Source: Rhodocaloribacter litoris (GTDB lineage Bacteria > Bacteroidota > Rhodothermia > Rhodothermales > ISCAR-4553). Taken from it: a stretch of DNA of 64,000 bases. The translations under genes and the position numbers were made by a program. Of this stretch, positions 8,011-16,815 are shown one piece after another; positions within the stretch are counted from its first letter, which is position 1; each line of letters opens with the position of its first letter. The notes below the pieces were generated by a model, which made no database searches, was not told the origin of the DNA, and was given only the letters and a program-made list of their open reading frames with translations. Location: the NCBI RefSeq assembly GCF_011682235.2, contig NZ_CP076718.1, positions 2,277,793 to 2,341,792 on the forward strand, read 5' to 3'.

Positions 8011-10761
8011 GTGATCCGCGTCAACCGCCTCCTGCCTCTCCTGCTCGTTTTTCTTTTTTCGGCGCTCGTGGCCGGTCAAGAGACCCGCGGGCAGAACGTC
8101 CCCCCCGATTGTGAGCCCCTCGTCCGGCGGGCCCGGGCGCTGTACCACCACCGCCACCTTCCCGACTCCCTCCACGCCCGGATCGAGGTGGCCCGGCGGG
8201 CCCGGGCCTGCCTGGGAACCCCCGATGCCGAGCAGGCCGGGTTCCTGTACCTCGACGAGATCGACGCCCTGGTGGGGCTGGGCCGCACCGGTGAAGCCCT
8301 GGCCCGGTACGGCGACTATCTCGACCGGTACGGCCCTCGGGCCGATTCCCTCTGGCTATGCGCGATGCATCACCGGCGCGGCTACCTGCACTATACCCTG
8401 GGACACTACGGACGCGCCCTTTCGGATTACGCCCGGGCGGTCACGTACGCCCCCCCGCTCGGCGTGCTCCGGCTGGCCTCTTTGAGCCTGGACCTGGGCG
8501 TCCTCCACGCGTTCGTGCGAGACTATGAGGCGGCCCGGCGCCTGTTCGAACAGGTCGATACGCTCACCCGCGCCCTCACACCGGCCGAGGTCTCCGACCC
8601 CGCCGCGTTGCGACGGTTGCGCGCCCACCTGCCGATCAGCCTTGCCGACCTCATGCTCACCCGGTACGTGCAAGAAGACACGGGCACGACCCGTGACCTG
8701 CAGGTGACGGTACAGCAATACGAGACGGCGGCCGCACAACTGGCGCCCCTCAACCTCCCGGACCGCCTGGCGCGGGTTCATCTCCAGCTCGCCGAGACAC
8801 ATGCCTACCTGGGCGACACCGTCACCGCCCGGCGGCACCTGGAGCAGGCAACCCGCCTGGCCGCGCCCCTGCACGACCCGGTCCTCGACCACCTCGTCGC
8901 CCATAAGACGGCCCTGGTTCACCTGGTGTTCGGAGAGGACGAGGCGGCAGAGGCAGCCCTCCGGCAGGCGCTGGTCCGGGCCGCCGAACTCCCGCCCTCG
9001 CACCGAACCGCCGCCACGCACAACCTGGCAGGCTTCCTGGCCGAGAAGCACGGCGATCGCTGGGGGGCCATCGCCCACTACGAGCGAGCCGCCGAACTCA
9101 CCGAGATCCACCGGGCCGACCTGGGCACCACCGAACTGTCGCTGGCGGCATTTGCCGACTGGCAGGAACCGTACCGGGGGCTGGTGCGCGTCTATCTGGC
9201 GGCAGGACGGGTCGAGGAGGCGTTCATGGCGCTCGAACGCACGCGGGCCCGCCATCTCCTCGACGTCCGGGGCGAGATGGACGCCCTCCACACCGCCGAC
9301 CCCGCCACCCGGGCGCGCTACGACAGCCTCACCGCCGTTATCACGAACCTGCGCACCGCCCTCCAGGGCACCCCTCCCGCCGCCCGGCGCCTCAACCTCC
9401 AGCACCGGCTGACCCTTGCCCAGTTCGAGCGCAGCGCCCTGCTGCCCGCCACCTCGCCCCTGACGCCGGCCGCACCCGAAGCGGTCCGCGAACGGCTCGC
9501 CAGGCAGAACCGCGTGCTGCTCTCCTACTTCATCGACAAAGAGGACCGGCTGCTCGGCCGGCATGCCCGCTCGGCGGTGTTCGTCCTGACGCCAGACACG
9601 CTCGTGGCCGTCCCCCTCGCCGTCTCCGAAGCCGAACTGCGCGCGCTGCTCGCCCGGGTCAGCCCTCTGCTTTCGGGCAGCACCGAGGTGAGCCTCAACC
9701 GGCTTCACTTCGACAACACCGTTCTGCACGAACTATACCGCGTGCTGTTCGCCCCGGCAGCCGCCTTCGTCCCGCCCGGCAGCCGCCTGACCGTCCTGCC
9801 GGACGGCCCGCTGTTCATGTTCCCGTTCGGCATGCTCGTCGAGGCCGAGGCCCCGCGCTATGCCTACCGGGAGGCCCCGTACCTGTTCAAGAAATACCCG
9901 ATCTCGGTGGATGTGGCGGCCGCGCTGCTCCTGGAGGAACCGCCTCCGGGCGACCCGCCGGTGGAGGTGCTGGCGCTGGGCAAGACCCGGTACAACGAAG
10001 AGGCGATCCGGGCGTGGTTCCGCACGACGGGCCTCGCCGGCGAAACCCTGCCCAACCTGCCGGCCGTCCGTCGCGAGATCACCGCGCTGGGGCGGCTCTT
10101 CGCCCGCGCCCGCACCCTCCTCGACGAACAGGCCACCGAAACGGCCCTCTTCGAGCAGGACGTGCCGCCCCGCGTGCTGCACCTGGCCTCGCATGTCATC
10201 GTCCACCCGAAAACGCCGCTCTACAACGCGTTCTTCCTCTCGCCCGACCCCGCCGCGCCCGAATACGACGGGGTGGTCTACCTCTACGAGTTGCAGCGGC
10301 GCCCCTTCCGGGTACACCTGGTGACGTTGAGCGGATGCAGCACGGCCCGCGGCACCTACCAGCCGGGCGAGGGCATGGCAGGACTGCAGCAGACCTTCCG
10401 CGAACTGGGCGTCCCGAGTTCCGTCGCCACCCTCTGGCTGGCCGACGACGAGACGACGGCACGGCTGATGGAGACCTTCTACCGGTACCTTCGGGACGGG
10501 CTGCCCAAAGATGTGGCGCTCCAGCGGGCCCGCCTCGAATTCCTGGAGGAGGCCCCCCCGAGCAAGGCCAGCCCGTTCTTCTGGGCCGGCCCCGTGCTCT
10601 TCGGCAGCGTGGACCCGATCCCCCTGACGCCGCGCCGCCCGCCGGTCCTGCCCTGGCTTCTTCTGATCTTCGCGTGCGTGCTGCCCCTCTCGGCCTATAT
10701 CTTCTGGCGTCGTCGTTCCACGAGCCGGAGGGTTACGGATGAGCACCTCTCCCCTGTTTGA
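8011..10761 (+). CDS. Secreted TPR-CHAT caspase-like protease with C-terminal anchor
   Basis: A 916-residue protein starting with GTG. An N-terminal signal peptide (about 1-22, ending LVAG-Q) is followed by a long alpha-helical region of TPR-like repeats (about 40-420), a linker, and a CHAT domain (about 560-870). The CHAT catalytic dyad is visible as His in LHLASHVIVH and Cys in LSGCSTARG. A hydrophobic segment (PWLLLIFACVLPLSAYIFW) plus a basic tail lies at the C-terminus. The protease domain should therefore lie in the periplasm, anchored to the inner membrane. CHAT domains are caspase/separase-like peptidases. It overlaps murQ by 23 bp, which suggests one transcript. Confidence 0.85.
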   Translation: MIRVNRLLPLLLVFLFSALVAGQETRGQNVPPDCEPLVRRARALYHHRHLPDSLHARIEVARRARACLGTPDAEQAGFLYLDEIDALVGLGRTGEALARYGDYLDRYGPRADSLWLCAMHHRRGYLHYTLGHYGRALSDYARAVTYAPPLGVLRLASLSLDLGVLHAFVRDYEAARRLFEQVDTLTRALTPAEVSDPAALRRLRAHLPISLADLMLTRYVQEDTGTTRDLQVTVQQYETAAAQLAPLNLPDRLARVHLQLAETHAYLGDTVTARRHLEQATRLAAPLHDPVLDHLVAHKTALVHLVFGEDEAAEAALRQALVRAAELPPSHRTAATHNLAGFLAEKHGDRWGAIAHYERAAELTEIHRADLGTTELSLAAFADWQEPYRGLVRVYLAAGRVEEAFMALERTRARHLLDVRGEMDALHTADPATRARYDSLTAVITNLRTALQGTPPAARRLNLQHRLTLAQFERSALLPATSPLTPAAPEAVRERLARQNRVLLSYFIDKEDRLLGRHARSAVFVLTPDTLVAVPLAVSEAELRALLARVSPLLSGSTEVSLNRLHFDNTVLHELYRVLFAPAAAFVPPGSRLTVLPDGPLFMFPFGMLVEAEAPRYAYREAPYLFKKYPISVDVAAALLLEEPPPGDPPVEVLALGKTRYNEEAIRAWFRTTGLAGETLPNLPAVRREITALGRLFARARTLLDEQATETALFEQDVPPRVLHLASHVIVHPKTPLYNAFFLSPDPAAPEYDGVVYLYELQRRPFRVHLVTLSGCSTARGTYQPGEGMAGLQQTFRELGVPSSVATLWLADDETTARLMETFYRYLRDGLPKDVALQRARLEFLEEAPPSKASPFFWAGPVLFGSVDPIPLTPRRPPVLPWLLLIFACVLPLSAYIFWRRRSTSRRVTDEHLSPV

Positions 10762-11674
10762 GCAACTCAAGGCCCTGGCCACCGAACAGCGCAACCCGCA
10801 TTCGCGCCACATCGACCTGGCGCCGGTGCGCGAGATCCTGGAAGTCATCAACACGGAAGACCATCTGGTACCGGTGGCCGTCCGCCGCGAGATCCCGTAC
10901 ATCGAACAGGCCGTACACCTGGTGGTGTCGGCTTTTCGCCGGGGCGGGCGGCTGCTCTACGTCGGGGCCGGCACCAGCGGCCGCCTGGGCGTGCTGGATG
11001 CCGCCGAGTGCCCGCCGACCTATGGTACGCCCCCCGAGATGGTGCAGGGACTCATCGCCGGCGGGCGGGAAGCCATGTTCCGCGCCCAGGAAGGGGCCGA
11101 GGACCGGGAGGAGGACGGCGCACGAGACCTCGAGGCGTTCGGCCTTCGGGCGGAGGACGTGGTCTGCGGGATCGCCGCCAGCCGCCGCACGCCGTATGTC
11201 GTCGGGGCCGTCCGGTACGCCCGGGGGCAGGGGTGCAAGACGCTTTTCGTCACCTGCACCCCCCGGTCCGAGTTCAACCTGGAGGTGGACGTGGCCATCT
11301 GCCCGGTCGTCGGTCCCGAGGTCGTCATGGGCTCGACACGGATGAAAAGCGGCACCGCGCAGAAGCTCGTGCTGAACATGATCACGACGGCCGCGATGGT
11401 ACGGCTCGGCAAGGTCTATGAGAACATGATGGTGGACCTGCAGATGACCAACCTGAAGCTGGTCGAGCGTTCGAAACGCACCGTGATGATGGTCACGGGC
11501 GTGGACTACGCCGAGGCCGAACGGGTGCTGAAGGCGGCCGGCGGGCACGTCAAAACGGCCCTCGTGATGATCCTGGCCGGCGTCGACGCCCGCGAGGCCC
11601 GGCAGCGACTGGAACGGGCCGGTGGGTTCGTCCGCCCCGCCATCGCCGGCGAGGCCTATGATCCCGGGGCATGA
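10739..11674 (+). CDS. murQ: N-acetylmuramic acid 6-phosphate etherase
   Basis: A 311-residue SIS-domain protein. It cleaves the D-lactyl ether of MurNAc-6-phosphate to give GlcNAc-6-phosphate in cytoplasmic peptidoglycan recycling. Family signatures are YVGAGTSGRLGVLDAAECPPTYG and the C-terminal GPEVVMGSTRMKSGTAQKLVLNM. Length matches MurQ (about 300). GGAGGG lies six bases ahead of its ATG, inside the end of the CHAT gene. The coupling to a periplasmic CHAT protease is unusual for murQ. Confidence 0.95.
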   Translation: MSTSPLFEQLKALATEQRNPHSRHIDLAPVREILEVINTEDHLVPVAVRREIPYIEQAVHLVVSAFRRGGRLLYVGAGTSGRLGVLDAAECPPTYGTPPEMVQGLIAGGREAMFRAQEGAEDREEDGARDLEAFGLRAEDVVCGIAASRRTPYVVGAVRYARGQGCKTLFVTCTPRSEFNLEVDVAICPVVGPEVVMGSTRMKSGTAQKLVLNMITTAAMVRLGKVYENMMVDLQMTNLKLVERSKRTVMMVTGVDYAEAERVLKAAGGHVKTALVMILAGVDAREARQRLERAGGFVRPAIAGEAYDPGA

Positions 11675-11681
11675 AGACCCA

Positions 11682-11697
11682 TGTTTCACGTGAAACA
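11682..11697. promoter_or_regulatory. parS site (perfect 16-bp palindrome)
   Basis: A second exact copy of TGTTTCACGTGAAACA, eight bases after the murQ stop codon and 22 bp before the half-site where the TnpB element begins. Confidence 0.9.
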
Positions 11698-11718
11698 CTC
11701 CCTGGCTGGCGGGCCAGT

Positions 11719-11726
11719 TGTTTCAC
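11719..11726. promoter_or_regulatory. Left half of a parS site split by the TnpB element
   Basis: TGTTTCAC here abuts the right end of the TnpB element. The missing half, GTGAAACA, lies at 13151-13158 on the far side of the element. Joining the two gives the perfect parS sequence. Confidence 0.75.
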
Positions 11727-11900
11727 TTGACACTCCCACGGCTCTGGGCACGTGGGATTCTTGCTTCATCGACAGTCGCCTTCGCTAACCGAGGTTAGCG
11801 CCGGTCTTACACCGTCTCCACAAGCATTGCCGAACGATCGTTCGGCTACGGTCTGCCCGACCGCCAGAATATTCTGTGCCGCGTTTATATCGCGGTCGTG
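11727..11900 (-). ncRNA. Putative omega (reRNA) guide RNA of TnpB
   Basis: In this family the guide RNA spans the tnpB 3' end and the element's right end. The right-end hairpin at 11731-11755 would form the 3' part of the scaffold. The guide itself would continue into the flank (11726 downward) and start GTGAAACAACTGG, that is, with half of a parS site. The 5' boundary is only a rough guess; existence is inferred from the family, not from a visible promoter. Confidence 0.5.
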
Positions 11901-12968
11901 CTCTGCCCCGCAGCGGGGGCATACCCATGCCCGCACACCCAGCGGGAGAGTCTCCATCGTGTAGTTACAACCCGAACACGTCTTGCTGCTCGGATACCAG
12001 CGGTCGATCTGCACAAAGCGTTTGCAGTACAACGTCGCCTTGTACTCCAGCATCCCGACGAACGCGCTCCAACCGGCATCGCTGATGGCCCGGGCGAGGC
12101 TGTGGTTCTTAACCATGCCCTTGACGCAGAGCGATTCGGTGTAGATCACGTCGTACCGCCGCACGAGCCGCGTCGAAAGCTGGTGCAAGAAATCCTGCCG
12201 CTGGTTCCTGACCTTCGCGTGCAGCTTCGCCACCTTCCGGCGCTGCTTGTGCCAGTTCCTGGAACCCTTCTGCTTGCGAGCGAGCCTTCGCTGCTCACGA
12301 GCAAGGCGATCCAGCGCACGCTTGAGGTGCTTTGGCCGTGTTACACGGCCCTTATTCCCGCTACGCCACCCATCCGACGTGACGACCACATCCTTCAAGC
12401 CGAGGTCGATACCAACGCTGCGCTTGGTTCTCGGGAGAGGTTGATAATTCACCTCGACGACGAACGAGATGTAGTACGTCCCATCGGGTTCTTGAACCAC
12501 CGTCAGGCTCGACGGAGCGGATGGAAGCGGGCGGCTCCACCGGATCTTGAGTGGGGTGCTCATCCTGGCGAGCGTCACGACAGGCTGCCCCGGTACTCCG
12601 CTGTCTCTGAGCGAGAAGCCGCGCGTGGTGTACGTGGCGCTCTGCCGGTGCTTCTTCGCCTTGAAGCGCGGAAAGCGGGCAGTACCCCGGAAGAAAGCGG
12701 TGTAGGCTTTGTCGAGGTGCCGGAGTGCCTGCTGAAGCGGAACGCTGGAGACTTCATGAAGCCACGCATGATCAGGCTCCCGCTTCAGCGCCGTCAGCCG
12801 CTTGTCCGTCTCGGCGTAGCCGATCTTCTCGCCCCGCTCGCGGAAGGCATCGCGCTTCATTGCCAGCGCCCAGTTGTAGACGTACCGAACGCACCCGAAC
12901 TGCCGGGCGAGCATCTGCCGCTGCCCGGCGTTGGGATAGAAGCGGTATCGGTAACGTAGGGTGGGCAT
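11766..12968 (-). CDS. tnpB: RNA-guided nuclease TnpB
   Basis: A 400-residue OrfB/TnpB. The split RuvC triad is intact: Asp188 (VGIDLGLKD), Glu278 (IYTESLCVKGM) and Asp360 (HDRDINAAQNI), close to the spacing in ISDra2 TnpB. The zinc ribbon is CSGC at 331-334 and CPRC at 350-353. The N-terminus (YRYRFYPNAGQRQML) is the usual helical domain. The gene is full length with no frameshift, so the nuclease may be active. It cuts double-stranded DNA next to a short motif that matches the element's own target. It lies between murQ and mfd. Confidence 0.93.
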   Translation of the reverse strand: MPTLRYRYRFYPNAGQRQMLARQFGCVRYVYNWALAMKRDAFRERGEKIGYAETDKRLTALKREPDHAWLHEVSSVPLQQALRHLDKAYTAFFRGTARFPRFKAKKHRQSATYTTRGFSLRDSGVPGQPVVTLARMSTPLKIRWSRPLPSAPSSLTVVQEPDGTYYISFVVEVNYQPLPRTKRSVGIDLGLKDVVVTSDGWRSGNKGRVTRPKHLKRALDRLAREQRRLARKQKGSRNWHKQRRKVAKLHAKVRNQRQDFLHQLSTRLVRRYDVIYTESLCVKGMVKNHSLARAISDAGWSAFVGMLEYKATLYCKRFVQIDRWYPSSKTCSGCNYTMETLPLGVRAWVCPRCGAEHDRDINAAQNILAVGQTVAERSFGNACGDGVRPALTSVSEGDCR

Positions 12969-13142
12969 GTGGGCGTTGAATCTTTACGAGACATTCAGTG
13001 TCGTTGCGAAAGTTCCTGCTCTCAGACAGGAAGTTGTGCTTTGAGTTGAGGCGCATTCCTCCCACGTTGGGCCGATTGGACGCGCTCCGCGTCCAGACGC
13101 GGCCTTTAAAGCCGTGGGCTTCCTGCGCTCGCCATCCTGCAC

Positions 13143-13158
13143 CCTTTCACGTGAAACA
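13143..13158. promoter_or_regulatory. parS-like site at the TnpB element junction
   Basis: CCTTTCACGTGAAACA matches parS at 14 of 16 positions. The right half belongs to the original chromosomal site, while the left half comes from the TnpB left end, whose terminal bases happen to rebuild most of the palindrome. Confidence 0.65.
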
Positions 13159-13307
13159 CTTCGCACGCAGCCCCCGGGGCGGTCGATGCGACGCGGATCG
13201 CAAATCCGGTCTCGACCCGCCGTATCCCGAAGAACCTCCCCGCGCCGGCAACGTTTCAGAGGCACCCGCGCCGTACCCCCGAAAAACGGGGTTACGGCCT
13301 TTCGTGC

Positions 13308-16300
13308 ATGTACCTGCCCCCTGTCACCGTGTCGCTTCGCTTCCTCGCCGACCGCATCACCCCTGCGCCCCTGTTCGATACCGTCAGAGCCTGGCGCCGC
13401 ACCGCCGGGAAGACGACGCTCCAGGTCCGCGGCCTCTCCGGCTCGCTGCCCGCCTTCCTCATCCATCACCTCCGCCACGAAGGCCCGCTCCTCTGCCTCC
13501 TCGACACGCCGGATGCAGCCGCCTACCTGCACAGCGACCTCCAGCAGATCCACGGAGATACCGAAGACCTCCTGCTCTTCCCCCCGACCGGCCACAAACC
13601 CTACGACGAGGAACAGATCACCGACCTGACGCCCCTGATCCAGCGAGCCGAGGTGCTGCAACGCCTCCTGGACGGCTTCACCGGCACGATCGTCACCAGC
13701 GTACCCGCCCTGGCCGAATTGATCCCGCCGCCCGACCTCCTCCGAGACGAGACGATCACGCTGGCGGTGGGGCAAACCCTCGACCTCGCCGGTCTCCTGG
13801 ACCGCCTCGCCGAACAGGGCTTCGAACGGGTCGAGTTCGTCGAGCAACCGGGAGAGGTCGCCCTCCGCGGCGGAATCCTCGACGTCTTCCCCTTTGCCGG
13901 CGATTACCCGGTGCGGATCGAGTTCTTCGGCGACGAGATCGACTCGATCCGCGAGTTCGACGTGCGCACGCAACGCTCCATCAGCCGGCTGACCGCCACC
14001 CGCCTCGTCCCCAACCTGGAGACCCGCCCCCGGACGGACCGCCCCTTCACCGCCCTCCTGGACGCCCTGCCCCCCGCCACCGTCCTGGTCACCTTCGACG
14101 AAGCTCCGCTGCGGGAACACGCCGACACCCTCTTCGCCGAGGCCCGGCGGGCGCACGCCGCCGCCACGGAGCGCGCCCCTTCGCCGCCCCCGCCCCCGGA
14201 GACCCGCTACCTGAGCGGCGACCGCCTGGAACGGACCCTCCTTTCCTTCCCCCGGCTGATGCTGGGCTCCTTCACCGGCACACCCGCCGACGAGGTGCTC
14301 GCCTTCGAAGCCCACCCCCAGCCCGCCTTCAACAGCAACATGGGCCTCCTCCGGGAACGGCTGGCCGAGAATGCCGCCCGCGGCATGGAGACCATCATCC
14401 TGTGTGACAGCCGGGGACAGGAAGGACGGCTCCGCGAGCTGCTCGAAGACGTCCTCGAAACCGGACGGGTCACCCTCCGGGTCGAGTCGCTCCACGAAGG
14501 CTTCGAGATCCCCGCCCTCGGCCTGGCCGTCTACACGGATCATCAGATCTTCAACCGCTACCATCGCCCGACGGCCCGCCGCCAGAAGAAACGCTTCGGC
14601 GGGTTGAGCCTCCGCGAGTTGCAGAACCTGCAGCCCGGCGACTTCGTGGTTCACGTGGACTATGGCATCGGCAAATTCGCCGGGATGGAGCGCATCACCG
14701 TGCGCGGCCGGCAACAGGAATCCGTCCGTCTCCTCTACGAGGGCGGCGACGTGCTCTACGTCAACGTCAACGCGCTCTACAAGCTGAACAAGTACACCGG
14801 GAAGGAGGGACACCAGCCACGCCTGACCAAGCTCGGCTCCGGCCAGTGGGAACGGACGAAAGCCCGCACCAAGAAGCGCCTCAAGGACATCGCGCGGGAT
14901 CTCATCCGGCTGTACGCGCAGCGCAAGGCCGCCCCCGGCCATGCCTTCCCGCCGGATACCGTCTGGCAACGCGAACTGGAAGCCTCGTTCCAGTACGAGG
15001 ACACGCCGGACCAGGCCGCCGCCACCGAAGCCGTCAAGACCGACATGGAGGCCCCCACCCCCATGGACCGCCTCGTCTGCGGCGACGTGGGCTTCGGCAA
15101 AACCGAGATCGCCGTCCGCGCCGCCTTCAAGGCCGTCCAGGACGGCCGGCAGGTCGCCATCCTGGTGCCGACCACCATCCTGGCCGCCCAGCACTACGAA
15201 ACGTTCAAAACACGCCTGGCCCCCTTCCCCGTCCACATCGACGTGCTCTCGCGCTTCCGCTCGCCGGCCGAGCAGAAAGCCACCCTGGAACGGCTCGCCC
15301 GGGGACAGGTGGACATCATCATCGGCACCCACCGGCTCATCTCGAAGGACGTCCGCTTCAAAGACCTGGGCCTGCTCATTATCGACGAGGAGCAACGCTT
15401 CGGCGTGGCTGTCAAGGAAAAACTCCGCCAGCTTCGCGTCAACGTCGATACGCTCACGCTGACGGCCACCCCCATCCCCCGGACACTTCAGTTCTCGCTC
15501 ATGGGCGCGCGGGACCTCTCGATCATCGCCACCCCGCCCCCCAACCGCCAGCCCATCGTCACCGAAATCCACACCTTCGACAAAGACCTCATCCGCGACG
15601 CCATCCTCTACGAAACGAGCCGGGGCGGGCAGGTCTTCTTCATCCACAACCGGGTGCAGTCCATCGACGAGATCGCCGCCATGCTCCGCGCCATCGTGCC
15701 GAACGTGCGCATCCGGGTAGCCCACGGGCAGATGAAAGGCAGCGCCCTCGAACGGGTGATGATGGACTTCGTGGACCGCAAGTTCGACGTGCTCGTGAGC
15801 ACCAACATCATCGAGAACGGGCTGGATATCTCGAACGCCAACACGATCCTCATCAACCACGCCGACCGCTTCGGGCTGGCCGAGCTGCACCAGCTGCGCG
15901 GGCGCGTGGGCCGCTCGGACCGGAAGGCGTTCTGCTACCTGCTCGTACCCTCCATCCACGGCCTCACACGCGAGGCCCGGCAGCGGCTGCAGGCCGTCGA
16001 AGAGTTCAGCGACCTTGGCAGCGGCTTCAGCCTCGCCATGCGCGACCTCGACATCCGCGGCGCGGGCAACCTCCTGGGCGCCGAACAGAGCGGCTTCATC
16101 GCCGACGTCGGCTTCGAAACGTATCACAAGATCCTCGACGAGGCCGTGCAGGAGCTGCAGAGCGAGGAGTTCGCCGACGTCTTCGAACGGCGCCCGGCCC
16201 CCCGGCCCGTCGAGACGACCCTCGACGTGGAAGCCGACGCCCTCATCCCGGAAACCTACCTCGCCAACAGCGTCGAGCGCCTGAACCTCTACCGCCGCAT

Positions 16301-16685
16301 CAGCGAGGCCCCGGACGCCGACGCCCTCGCCGAGATCCGGGCCGAGATGGCCGACCGTTTCGGCCCGGTGCCCCCCGAGGTGGACAACCTGCTGCTGGCC
16401 GCCGAGATCAAGCGCCTGGCCGAACAGCTGCGCCTCCCCCGCCTGCTGTTCAAGAACGAGCGGCTCTTCCTCTACCTGCCGGCCCAGGACGAGGACCCCT
16501 ACTTCTACGAGCATCTCTTCTACCCGCTGCTCGAACAGCTCAGCCGGCTCGACCACCGGTACGTGCTCAAGGACGAACGCGGCAAAAAGCTCCGGGCCAT
16601 TATCCAGCAGGTGCCGGATCTGCCGGCGGCACGGGACCTGGTGGAGCGGCTCACCCGCACCGTCGGCGCCCCCGTGAACCCCTGA
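13308..16685 (+). CDS. mfd: Transcription-repair coupling factor Mfd
   Basis: A 1125-residue DNA translocase that removes stalled RNA polymerase and recruits UvrA. The N-terminal UvrB-homology region (ATP-site degenerate, about 1-330), the RNA-polymerase-interaction domain (PGDFVVHVDYGIGKFAG, about 440-510), and the RecG-like translocase with Walker A GDVGFGKTEIA (about 590) and the DEEQ box (IIDEEQRFGV) come in the normal order. The motif GRVGRSDRKAFCYLL and the C-terminal D7 domain complete it. The start gives the expected N-terminus (FDTVRAWR...LSGSLPAFL). It begins about 150 bp past the TnpB element; no clear Shine-Dalgarno. Confidence 0.96.
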   Translation: MYLPPVTVSLRFLADRITPAPLFDTVRAWRRTAGKTTLQVRGLSGSLPAFLIHHLRHEGPLLCLLDTPDAAAYLHSDLQQIHGDTEDLLLFPPTGHKPYDEEQITDLTPLIQRAEVLQRLLDGFTGTIVTSVPALAELIPPPDLLRDETITLAVGQTLDLAGLLDRLAEQGFERVEFVEQPGEVALRGGILDVFPFAGDYPVRIEFFGDEIDSIREFDVRTQRSISRLTATRLVPNLETRPRTDRPFTALLDALPPATVLVTFDEAPLREHADTLFAEARRAHAAATERAPSPPPPPETRYLSGDRLERTLLSFPRLMLGSFTGTPADEVLAFEAHPQPAFNSNMGLLRERLAENAARGMETIILCDSRGQEGRLRELLEDVLETGRVTLRVESLHEGFEIPALGLAVYTDHQIFNRYHRPTARRQKKRFGGLSLRELQNLQPGDFVVHVDYGIGKFAGMERITVRGRQQESVRLLYEGGDVLYVNVNALYKLNKYTGKEGHQPRLTKLGSGQWERTKARTKKRLKDIARDLIRLYAQRKAAPGHAFPPDTVWQRELEASFQYEDTPDQAAATEAVKTDMEAPTPMDRLVCGDVGFGKTEIAVRAAFKAVQDGRQVAILVPTTILAAQHYETFKTRLAPFPVHIDVLSRFRSPAEQKATLERLARGQVDIIIGTHRLISKDVRFKDLGLLIIDEEQRFGVAVKEKLRQLRVNVDTLTLTATPIPRTLQFSLMGARDLSIIATPPPNRQPIVTEIHTFDKDLIRDAILYETSRGGQVFFIHNRVQSIDEIAAMLRAIVPNVRIRVAHGQMKGSALERVMMDFVDRKFDVLVSTNIIENGLDISNANTILINHADRFGLAELHQLRGRVGRSDRKAFCYLLVPSIHGLTREARQRLQAVEEFSDLGSGFSLAMRDLDIRGAGNLLGAEQSGFIADVGFETYHKILDEAVQELQSEEFADVFERRPAPRPVETTLDVEADALIPETYLANSVERLNLYRRISEAPDADALAEIRAEMADRFGPVPPEVDNLLLAAEIKRLAEQLRLPRLLFKNERLFLYLPAQDEDPYFYEHLFYPLLEQLSRLDHRYVLKDERGKKLRAIIQQVPDLPAARDLVERLTRTVGAPVNP

Positions 16686-16815
16686 AAACGGCCCGCCTGT
16701 CCACAAAAGTGAACGCGAAAAACCGGCCTGTAGCGCGCGATCTCGGGGCCGGCCGGGTCCTGACCCGGAAAAAGGGGTGCGCGCGGCAGCGGGCCAATAC
16801 GGCCGTCTGAGCCGG

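Larger units (their letters stand above)
11727..13150 (-). mobile_element. IS200/IS605-group element carrying only tnpB
   Basis: A 1424-bp element oriented on the minus strand, with no tnpA transposase gene. Its right end shows the IS608-type arrangement: GAAT directly before a CCCACG...CGTGGG hairpin, then a terminal TCAA (positions 11727-11755). The left end has a CCCACGGCTTTAAAG hairpin arm about 30 bp inside, at 13105-13122, pairing with CCCACG at 13060. The deduced target is TTTCAC, with no target duplication, as expected for single-strand Y1 transposition. Boundaries are deduced from the restored parS site; the exact left end could shift by a few bases because flank and element share GTGAAA. 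Mobility would need TnpA in trans. Confidence 0.82.
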
